Assembly (NCBI RefSeq): GCF_026151205.1
Contig: NC_087078.1
Coordinates: forward strand, 1,939,675 to 2,003,674
Direction of reading: 5' to 3'
Length of the DNA: 64,000 nucleotides
Source of the DNA: Bolinopsis microptera
Lineage: Eukaryota > Ctenophora > Tentaculata > Lobata > Bolinopsidae
A model generated the notes under the pieces. The model had not been told where the DNA came from and ran no database searches. It saw only the letters and a program-made list of their open reading frames with translations. Of this stretch, positions 56,099 through 64,000 are shown piece by piece. The stretch's first letter is position 1; the number at the start of each line of letters is the position of its first letter. Made by a program: the position numbers and the translations under genes.

Positions 56099-56275
56099 CT
56101 TTCCATGGTTACTTTCCGTGGTTACTTTCCATGGTTACTTTTCATGGTTACTTTCCGTGGTTACTTTTCATGGTTACTTTCCATGGTTACTTTCCGTGGT
56201 TACTTTCCATGGTTACTTACCATGGTTACTTTTCATGGTTACTTTTCATGGTTACTTTCCGTGGTTACTTTTTGG
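56030..56275. repeat. 13-bp minisatellite at the protease 3' end
   Basis: Units alternate between ATGGTTACTTTCC and GTGGTTACTTTCC. The protease frame continues into the first units before meeting TAA at 56096-56098. Confidence 0.85.
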
Positions 56276-56527
56276 TTCTTTTTTATGATTGCTATACTTT
56301 TTGGATGCTTTTATGTACCTTTTTATTACTTGTTGTTTACCTTTGCGTTACTTTTTTGTTACTTTTTCATTACTTTTTCGTTACTTATTCAAGTTAAGCC
56401 TGGCAAGCGAAAAAAGGTGGAGTCGATATCGTGTCATGAAGTTCATCAAAGTTTAAGTATACGACTATAATATATGGTTCATATCAAACAGTGCAATTTC
56501 TAAAATACAATTTACCAGACAAATGTA

Positions 56528-56672
56528 ACCGTCAAGTCGATAACCGTCAAGTCGGTAACCGTCAAGTCGGTAACCGTCAAGTCGGTAACCGTCAAGTCGG
56601 TAACCGTCAAGTCGGTAACCGTCAAGTCGGTAACCGTCAAGTCGGTAACCGTCAAGTCGGTAACCGTCAAGA
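56528..56672. repeat. 15-bp minisatellite, about 10 copies
   Basis: The unit CGTCAAGTCGGTAAC is almost perfect; the first copy has CGATAAC. The frame through it (NRQVG repeats) is an artefact. Confidence 0.9.
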
Positions 56673-56782
56673 CAAGTTCTGGAACTGGTCCAAGTAATCA
56701 GTTATTTAGAATATATATTCGCATGTATCCACACTACATGAAATTGTGCTGTATATGAGTGGTGATTTCGCTCTGAGAATCA

Positions 56783-56854
56783 GGGTCAGTAGCTCAATTG
56801 GTAGAGCAAGATACGCGAAATGTCGAGGTTCTGGGATCATTCCCCAGTTGTCCC
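56783..56854 (+). tRNA. tRNA-like sequence (pseudogene or SINE head)
   Basis: It folds as a cloverleaf: acceptor GGGTCAG/TTGTCCC (one mismatch, one wobble), D stem GCTC/GAGC, an imperfect anticodon stem, and T stem CTGGG/CCCAG with a 7-nt loop. The loop CGCGAAA would place CGA as anticodon, but position 33 is G instead of U and the T loop (ATCATTC) is aberrant, so it is probably not a working tRNA. Confidence 0.45.
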
Positions 56855-57542
56855 TAGTTTTTCAGAGTTAATCATCACCTATAGACAGCATGAGAGTAGG
56901 CCTGGCCATCTCGAAGTGATGGTCCAAGTAATGTAATACTAATAGTAAGGAGTACTGTGCTGGAACTTTGCCAGCTCCTGCAATTCGACAGATACGTAGA
57001 TCAAGAATATTTATAGTTCTTACGTTAATTCATAGGTCAGGTGACATTTTTTACCTGTCGGTCGTAGTAGGTAGTTAGTCACGTGATACGCGTAATAAAA
57101 AAACGTGAACAAAACAGCGGGATTATCAGGATTGATTATTCTATCCCGGCTGATTATCCTATCAGTATCCCAGAGGTGTTTATAATCGTGATAGGCTTGC
57201 TGAATTGCTTCTGTTAGTAATAGGCTCACATGTACAACTACATCAACTAGTGTCCACTCTCTACCTGTAATACAAGGTACATGATTAGTAGAAGTATAAT
57301 AGTGACATCACCTAGATAATAAATCATACTGGTATATAAACATACCAATGTCTTATAAAGTTACGACACCATCTCATTGATAAGTTAATTCTTTGACCAC
57401 TTGACATATTCATGGCCGTTTAGAAACGGACTGTTGTTGTTTTTCTTAACATGGTCATCTTTGAGCAGATGAGTCATCAGTCAACAGCGTACAAGTATAA
57501 GCAGTGAAAGATTAAACAGATTTGAAACCAAGTTGGAGAAAT
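56855..57542. other. Possible SINE body and promoter of the downstream gene
   Basis: After the tRNA-like head, GGCCATCTCGAAGTGATGGTCC-like and GCTGG...CCAGC hairpins occur (56908-56972). The remainder is AT-rich, and no other gene is seen before the ATG at 57543. Confidence 0.4.
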
Positions 57543-59033
57543 ATGTCTTCCAAACCCAAAGATTCGTCCAGAGTCCGACAGAAAGCAACAAACAGTACTG
57601 GAGAGCCCTCACGGAGAGTGTCTTCTCTGGAATCTGTCCGTGAAGATGAAGATGACGAAAAGAAAGAAAGAAAAACAATGCAGAGTAAATCAGTAGGAAG
57701 CAGACCAAAAGCAGTGCCAACAAATCTTTCTATGATCAAAGTCCAGGAGGAGAAAATCAATGTTGCAGATGTGAAAAATTTGAAGGATATAACCGCTCTA
57801 ACAAGCAAGATACTCGAGGAAAACAAAAATGTGGTAGCAGTCGAGGGAAATTTGAAGAAAAAACTTATTCTCTCCTACTTGCCCCCACCACCAGCTCCGG
57901 TCACTATTTTGAAGGAGACAAAGAAGAAGAAGAAGAAGAAAAAGCGTGTTGAACTGAAGTCACGTGGTACAGTGACAGTTCCACCTCCCATTACAGTAGA
58001 CTCAGGAACCTGGACACCCTCCCCCAGCACCCGCTCTCAGAGTGTTAGCACTAATTTGTGTTCCGCTGATGTAGGGGTGCAGGGTGAGGTGGTTAGGAGA
58101 CGGGAGTTTAGTACGATGACTGAGGAGAGGAGGAAACAGGGTGTTACTGTGGGGGTGGGGACAGAGACTCCCGAGGGAGGAAGGGTGGAGAAGAGAGTTG
58201 TGACGGTGAACAGAGGAGTGCAAGGAGAACCGTTTATAGGAGAAAAAGAGAAGGTGAGGAGAAGGATGGTGTCGGTTGGAGTGAGCTATAAACCCCCGAC
58301 AGGCACAAAGTCTGTTGGAACAGAGGTAACGAGGAGGACCAAAATGACAGAGACTGAGATAACCAAGGTGGAAGATAAAGGAAACACAGCAGTTCCCTCC
58401 TCAACTCACTGCAGCACTAACACTAGGACGTTACAGATTTCAGATAGAGGAACAGTCACAGATACACAAATCTCCCACACCAAGCATCTTTCTACCTCAG
58501 ATCTCAGGTCCTTCCGGGATGTGGGTACCATCTCCTCACGACCTCCTACTGGGAGAGCAAGATCTACCAACACGGAGCTGAAAACGAGGCGTCACATGGC
58601 AGTGGGTACGAGCAAAACGTACCACAAAGACATGACACGGCTGGGAAATGAGATGGAGAAGATGAAGGGACAAAGAGTAGAGCTGGAGAAACTAACAAAA
58701 CAGCTGATAGAAGACCGGGACTTGGCAGAGAGACGGCTTCTGAGCTTGAAACCCCAGAAGAAGGTAATGAAGCGGTACGTGGTTAACTGTGCGTGCTCTA
58801 CCACACCCCCTCGCGGCAACCACCCCCGACACAGACAGTCCTCTCTCGTCCACTTGTCCTCCTCTTCTACCAGTCTAAGTTCTGACGGTTCTACTCGACC
58901 TAGGAGCAGAGTTCACAGTATGATTATATCAGAACCGGACAAAGAGGAGGGATGGAATGTCAGGGTTCTTACTCCGGCTAAATTATCGGACTTCAATAAT
59001 CAGTATATCACAAGGGACAGTCACTTTTACTGA
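57543..59033 (+). CDS. Basic protein with repeated VGTE/STNTE motifs and a coiled coil; function unknown
   Basis: This is a 496-residue uninterrupted ORF starting MSSKPKDSSRV; the frame is open slightly upstream but without ATG. The N-terminal third is charged (EDEDDEKKERK). A proline and lysine patch follows (LPPPPAPVTILKETKKKKKK). From about residue 160 to 365 come roughly a dozen degenerate short motifs: VSTNL, VGVQGE, FSTMTEE, VGVGTET, GVQGE, VSVGVS, SVGTEV, CSTNTR, TVTDTQI, DVGTIS, RSTNTEL and AVGTS. Residues about 370-410 look like a coiled coil (MTRLGNEMEKMKGQRVELEK). The tail is serine-rich and basic. I do not recognise the family. Short S/V-x-G-T-x-T motifs recall linear motifs in cytoskeletal or ciliary scaffolds (for example dynein light chain sites), but few match a TQT core, so this is speculation. 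A poly(A) signal lies at 59192. Confidence 0.75.
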   Translation: MSSKPKDSSRVRQKATNSTGEPSRRVSSLESVREDEDDEKKERKTMQSKSVGSRPKAVPTNLSMIKVQEEKINVADVKNLKDITALTSKILEENKNVVAVEGNLKKKLILSYLPPPPAPVTILKETKKKKKKKKRVELKSRGTVTVPPPITVDSGTWTPSPSTRSQSVSTNLCSADVGVQGEVVRRREFSTMTEERRKQGVTVGVGTETPEGGRVEKRVVTVNRGVQGEPFIGEKEKVRRRMVSVGVSYKPPTGTKSVGTEVTRRTKMTETEITKVEDKGNTAVPSSTHCSTNTRTLQISDRGTVTDTQISHTKHLSTSDLRSFRDVGTISSRPPTGRARSTNTELKTRRHMAVGTSKTYHKDMTRLGNEMEKMKGQRVELEKLTKQLIEDRDLAERRLLSLKPQKKVMKRYVVNCACSTTPPRGNHPRHRQSSLVHLSSSSTSLSSDGSTRPRSRVHSMIISEPDKEEGWNVRVLTPAKLSDFNNQYITRDSHFY

Positions 59034-59191
59034 TGTTCATGTTATTTCTTAAGAGATTTTCCCGATGAAGCGATTTGATTTAATAATGTTAGATTTGAAC
59101 AATGTTTCCGCCGTATTACCCATTCAAATTTTCACATATTCGAATGTTGTAATTTTATTTTGATTAGAGTTTAAGTGGAATGGTAAAATGC

Positions 59192-59197
59192 AATAAA
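59192..59197 (+). terminator. Poly(A) signal of the VGTE-motif gene
   Basis: AATAAA lies 159 nt after the stop codon. Confidence 0.6.
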
Positions 59198-59359
59198 GAA
59201 ATCTAATACAGTAAAACACATCATATTTAAATTGGGCCTATAGGATTTTATTTATTTATTCGGCTACACTAATATAACCTCGGCCAAAACAATCAAATTT
59301 ATCGATATCACTTCGTGAAATTCTATATGATAAATATGTTTTACTGTTATTTGTTACAG

Positions 59360-60421
59360 TGGACGATTTAAAGAATGTTGCTCTGCATAAAACCGTGACA
59401 AGTTCTGGTGGCGAGCTTGTTACTGAGGCTACTGATGGGAATCAAGACACTTGCTTCTCAACCAAGTATGCACTGATCAAATTGTTTAAAACTCTTCGTG
59501 TCCTAACTATTAAAATAATTTGAACGTTTTAGCGTAATTAGACATATTAATTGATAGCATATTAATAAGGTATAGCTACTAGCTGAAGACGATTTACACA
59601 TGTATTTTGAAAGCTCCTGCTAAAACAAACTTTTCGTATCACTTATATTATGTTTTAAACAATTCCCCCTCCAGATAAGGTAGCACATTAAAAAGACGTT
59701 ACAGATTTATGTTGTTTCGATGATGTTACAAATACAAGATAATACTCACGTATTTGACTGTACTACATATCAATATGAATAATAATTACGTCCAAGGTGT
59801 ATAACGTAGTTATATAACGTCCATAAGTTATATTTTCACTTGGGTCACTTTATTTCCTCAGTGTTTAAATTAAACAAATCATAACTTTTAAGTATCTCAA
59901 ATCACAGAGAATCAACGAACCCCTACTTCAAACTGGACCTGGGAAGAGCAACTAAGGTGCAAAGAGTTGAAATCATATCAACTGATCCCAAAAGCATTAT
60001 TGGAAGCAAAGTTCACATCGGAAATAGAGGTCAGAATTATATCAATAAAATTATCTGCGATTATATTAAACAATTCTGACGGTATATGCGATCACGCACA
60101 CACGTGCGGTCGTGCTAATTAAAGCGTTTCTCAGGATACCATATACTTTACCACTAGCTCCGACATGATCCCAATAATCTCGTGAGTTTTACAGGAGATT
60201 TTCTGGACAAAAGGATCGGAGTTATCCGAGAAGTGGAAGGAAACAAAGCATTGATAGATTTGGAAGAGAGTGTGGAAGGTTCCAGATTATTTTGGGAGTT
60301 CTACAGTGGTGGAAGTGTAAGAACTTTGACAGTTTGTGAGATAAGGGTCCTGGCAGGTGATGGGAATGAAGATGGTGAGAACTCACTTTATTTTGCTATT
60401 CCTGGGAGTATACTGCTTTAA
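59360..60421 (+). CDS. F5/8-type-C-like (fucolectin-type) domain protein, last three exons
   Basis: Exons 59360-59465, 59908-60029 and 60195-60421 join in phase. They encode VALHKTVTSSGGELVTEATD followed by GNQDTCFSTK, then NPYFKLDLGRATKVQRVEII, then a domain end with TVCEIRVLAG. The order NVALxKxxTxSS, A-x-DGNxxTCF, NPYFxLDLG, V-x-RVEI and CEIxVLAG is that of secreted carbohydrate-binding F5/8C or fucolectin-like domains. After the domain the protein ends within about 20 residues (SLYFAIPGSILL), so this is the C-terminus. The start is missing: the first exon begins inside a codon, and I found no signal-peptide exon between 59034 and 59359. The domain may be single or the last of several. Secretion is inferred from the family. 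AATAAA lies at 60466. Confidence 0.75.
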
Positions 60422-60465
60422 TGATAGTCTTACAAGCGAACTTAAAGCTTAAAACTTAAAATTCT

Positions 60466-60471
60466 AATAAA
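60466..60471 (+). terminator. Poly(A) signal of the F5/8C-like gene
   Basis: AATAAA lies 45 nt after the stop. Confidence 0.55.
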
Positions 60472-62107
60472 ATTGATCTCAACGTCAATTTATCTAAACC
60501 ACATTTATCAGAATTTGAAGAAACAAAACAAACTTTTCCACTATTTTTACCTACTAAATATTCCCAGATACGGAGGATTGTCCCCAGGGGACGGTGAAGT
60601 GTTCTGATAGAGTGTGTCGTCATGCACATATGTGCTAAGTTCAACTGGACTATGTCGTTCAAGCGTTCCTCAGGGTATGACGTGCACAATTTGTCGATTG
60701 AAGTTTAATAATCTCGCAGAAATAAAAATCCCTGGTTTTCTTTGTGCAAATAAACTTAAAGTAGTAGTTTAATATTGAATATCTAACCCAGGAATTTAGT
60801 ACGACACACATTTATAGGACATAGCATTTCTGCCGTTTTCTGACAAAAGTGCTTAAATAAAATTTTGGAAATTTCGGGTTTTTTGGTCTAACTTTTGTTT
60901 TTGGGTCAAGAACTATCCCTGAGGACCATTGGATACATGCGCCGACACCCCGAAACCCCCATTTTGACACGATAACAATGAAATATCTGGAGCCAGGCCA
61001 TACGTTCATGTGCGCTGACTCGTTCCACCATAAAGTGGAACTTTTCATCAAACAGTGAGGAAGAGCTACATAATTATGACTTGAGGACTTTTGTGGTGCA
61101 GTGGAAAAGGTGGGTACTGCTTTTTCTTTGGCCTGTTCGGATTTTCATTCTTGGCCTATAACTATAAGGTCATATGGCCTATGGGACAAGCAACCGCTGC
61201 AAAACAGAAAGACAATTGCTCGAAAATGTGATCAAGACTATCAGGTTTCAGCATGGCTCGGTCCAAATAAAGTGGAAATTAGAGCAAAACGAGGTTTTCT
61301 TCCGTTCAGCTCCATTTTTTGCAGCAGAAGGAAGAGAGATTGATCCGACTAGGTATAATCATAGCTTTCCCAAACAATCAATCACGGGTAATACTAATAG
61401 CAGGCGCTAAAAAGAGAGATATAGTTCAAAAACTTTGTAGACTTATGAGCCCCCGATTGTTTCGTCAAGTTTTAAATATAAAATATAGAGATATTCTCGA
61501 TGGTATTGCCTTAATAAACTTAACGGGTGATACTCGTAAAATATCTGTTCCATATATTGGACCGTCGACGAGCCAACTCGGCGCGCGTCCTGGTAGGTTG
61601 TAAACCTACAATAATAAACAGTATCTGGAGAGAAGATTTGTAGATATAGGAGTAGTTACAGTGTGCCTCGTGACGTTTAAAGCTGTAGGTACGTCGCACA
61701 ACAATAGTTGGAGAACGCAACATTGTTCACACACGTTTCGTGTACCTTCTTAGCTTATCGATTACCACAGTGAATGGGAAATTGACTTTGAGTAGAGGAG
61801 TAGGGAATGTTAGGACATGATTGGATCTTGTGATATAAAGTAAGAATAGCTCATCGCATGTAATACTCAACAAGCTAGTATATTTTTACTACAAGCTTAC
61901 AGGAAAAACGTTTTATCCTTTTATTTTGTGCTCGATATACTCGGCCTGGGTCAGCTGCCTTATAGAGCGAAATATATTTATTCATTTCTATAGCTCATCT
62001 TATATACCTCATATTCACGCTGTTTTCAATCTACCTTTTTGTTTGAATTGATTCGTGATCAAAGGAACAGTTTCAATAAGCGACCATAATGGTTGCTTTT
62101 GGGCAGT
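60472..62107. other. Spacer with unassigned open frames (61101-61603)
   Basis: Overlapping frames at 61101-61343, 61174-61410 and 61319-61603 suggest a decayed or frameshifted coding segment (for example SRVILIAGAKKRDIVQKL). I cannot match it to a family. No splice pattern is convincing. Confidence 0.35.
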
Positions 62108-62352
62108 TTGTGCCTTAACCGTGCCTTAACCGTGCGTTAACCGTGCGTTAACCGTGCGTTAACCGTGCCTTAAGAACCGTGCCTTATGTAACCCTTGTGC
62201 CTTAACCGTGCCTTAACCGTGCGTTAACCGTGCCTTAAGAACCGTGCCTTATGTAACCCTTGTGTCTTAACCGTGCCTTAACTGTGCCTTAACCGTGCCT
62301 TAACCGTTCCTTAACTGTGACTTATCCGTGCCTTAACCGTGCCTTTACCGTG
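62108..62352. repeat. 10-11-bp minisatellite
   Basis: The units GTGCCTTAACC and GTGCGTTAACC repeat about 20 times. A longer unit containing AGAACCGTGCCTTATGTAAC occurs twice, at about 62171 and 62237. Confidence 0.85.
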
Positions 62353-63530
62353 TTATGCCACACTACTGAATTGCCCCGAATTATTACAACCTGTTCCTGA
62401 CCATTTTTGTTCCTGACCATTTTTATGAGTGTTGTGCCTTATAATGTGGTAAACACTAAGTTATCTGCTTACCTATAGCTCATAGGCTTCCTCAAACCTG
62501 TACATCCGCTAGCTGAACGCTTTATTCAAGGAAATTTAAAATCAGTTATGTTATAGTTTCTTGTTATCATCTATCTATCTACGATCTAGCTCCGTAATAT
62601 AAATTGTATGGATTTTTATTTGCCGATAACGATAAAGGTTTTATTTAAGTATTCCCTAATCGATACTTTTACTGCATTAAAAAACATCAATCACAACCAA
62701 AGTTATGGATAGTCATAGCGTAAATTGTATTGTGAGCTAGTTATGACGTATCATAGAGCATGACAACGCGTGTTGCTAATCTGTTCTTGCTCGCTCACGT
62801 GCAATCTCTTGATGTTTACCTTCGCTAAAAAGCTAAAATAACGCCATTATTCTAACGTTTATTTTACCTCACTTTTGACGTTAATTATAGAAAATCTAAA
62901 GCCTGAGGGTCATTTTTAGGTTAATTTTTAGTGTTGCCGGGGGGAATTCGTCAAGTTTAAAATATAATATAGATAATTCGCAAAACCTTGGCCTTTATGA
63001 AGAAAGTCTCATCTGAATTTCTAAAGAAAGAAACTTATTTTATATTATTATCCCGTACTTTCACAAATCGACTCTTCGTCAAAACAAGCGTCAAAATGCT
63101 GGTAGAATTCCGATTCGTTAAGCACTTTTCTAAGAAATTCAAACTATAATTTGTGATTTTTAGGCACTTTCCGAGAAGTAAGGATGATGAAACCTTGTCA
63201 CAAGTCTCAAAAGTCGACAAAGCACCTTAGAAACATAGTGGGTGCAGTTTAAATGTGGCAGCAGCTATAGCCAAGAGCAATTACAGAATTGTCAATTTGC
63301 ACAAAATGAACCTTGTGTTACTTAAGCACTTTTTTCAGAAAACGGCAGGACCATGTGTTGAGTCTACGGCGGCGCCCGGCCAATAGCCTCACAAATTGTT
63401 TTGCCAGACTTGTGTAAGTATAACCGCGTCGTAGTACTCAAGCGAACAACCATCCCCTGTTCGCTAGGGCCGTTACTGCAGAAAGCCTCACGTCTAGAAC
63501 AATTGATCATTTGTTGCTCTTCATCCTAGA
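62353..63530. other. Gene-free stretch
   Basis: AT-rich DNA with only short frames; TTCCTGACCATTTTT is duplicated near 62393. I see no gene. Confidence 0.45.
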
Positions 63531-63668
63531 GCATCCTTTTCTCGTTACTTGTCACATGCGGACGATCTGATTTCTCTAGCAGAGGGGAATGATTTAGATA
63601 TCATCTGGAACAGAACACGCAAAACCATCAACACAATAGAAAAATGGTGCCAACCCAACGCGAGCTGA
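63531..63668 (+). pseudogene. LINE reverse-transcriptase palm fragment
   Basis: The translation SRYLSHADDLISLAEGND, then INTIEKWC, matches the motif C region (here HADD in place of YADD/FADD) and the following WC helix of Jockey/I-like LINE reverse transcriptases. It is only about 45 codons long, then stops; no flanking domains are visible. Confidence 0.5.
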
Positions 63669-64000
63669 CTACTCAGAATGCGCGAGCACGTCAACATAAA
63701 ATTTTTCGCGCCCTACAAACTTCGGTAGACTTTATAATTTGCAACTGAACGCTTGCGTATGTCGTAGTTCAAGCTGCGCGCGCGGTATGAGTATTTTCAT
63801 TGCATCATACAACATAAATTATCGGATTATAAGTAGAAGCTATTTGTACAGGGATTTTCTCATCGATACTTTAAATGACTAATCTTTAAAAAACAAGGTC
63901 GATTCTTATACAATTACAATATATTTTGCATATGCGCGTTAAATCAATTCGTTATCATGTAATAATGTGTGTCATACTTAAAGCTAGGAATATTTGTGTA
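63669..64000. other. Right end of window
   Basis: No gene or repeat recognised. Confidence 0.5.

Noticed and set aside
61319-61603. 94-residue ORF as a gene
   Set aside because: Several overlapping frames share the stretch, no family is recognisable and no splice sites support it; described only as unassigned.

Overview
The window is animal nuclear DNA from an invertebrate. It is AT-rich, its genes have several short GT..AG introns, and it is dense with tandem repeats and with LINE, LTR, DNA-transposon and SINE-like elements. The gene families seen are metazoan: a Shaker-type potassium channel, a rhodopsin-class receptor, a papain-family protease and an F5/8-type-C-like domain. The phylum cannot be fixed from the sequence alone.

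Layout. 304-7143 is a complete but protein-less LTR element: identical 1,296-bp TG...CA LTRs and a 5-bp target duplication. A likely first coding exon lies at 8097-8449. A near-perfect palindrome (8794-9255) and a 2.2-kb fold-back element (10007-12215) separate it from a Kv channel gene (12607-15799, nine exons, two of them tandemly duplicated 18-nt microexons). A 5'-truncated, frameshifted LINE sits at 17577-20242, followed by a PIF/Harbinger relic. From 20.8 to 35.5 kb I find no convincing gene: AT-rich satellite, several minisatellites, a LINE tail and a long CA microsatellite. A young LINE (35648-42070) carries ORF1, with an SGNH-hydrolase-like C-terminus, and a full ORF2 (endonuclease, reverse transcriptase, zinc knuckle). 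A pogo-like deletion derivative (42414-43213) precedes an uninterrupted seven-transmembrane receptor ORF (43354-44571).

The most notable locus is 45612-56098. Eight exons assemble in phase into a secreted papain-family (C1A) cysteine protease: signal peptide, I29 propeptide, catalytic Cys, His and Asn. Its third intron is about 7.3 kb and contains, on the opposite strand, a complete intronless gene (47313-50240) for a 975-residue protein. That protein has an N-terminal membrane segment, a NERD-like PD-(D/E)xK nuclease domain, about eleven repeats around the motif LLRYKTEED, and a superfamily-1 helicase-like ATPase. A nuclease-helicase fusion of this kind resembles prokaryotic anti-invader architectures and, in its ATPase part, Schlafen-like proteins. 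It is the best candidate here for an undescribed system; a defence role is inference.

The right end holds a basic protein with repeated VGTE/STNTE motifs (57543-59033), the last three exons of an F5/8-type-C-like gene (59360-60421), another minisatellite and a reverse-transcriptase scrap. Exon boundaries were placed by reading GT/AG sites, codon phase and family conservation; no transcript data were available. Homopolymer-length noise in several repeat arrays suggests residual long-read errors.
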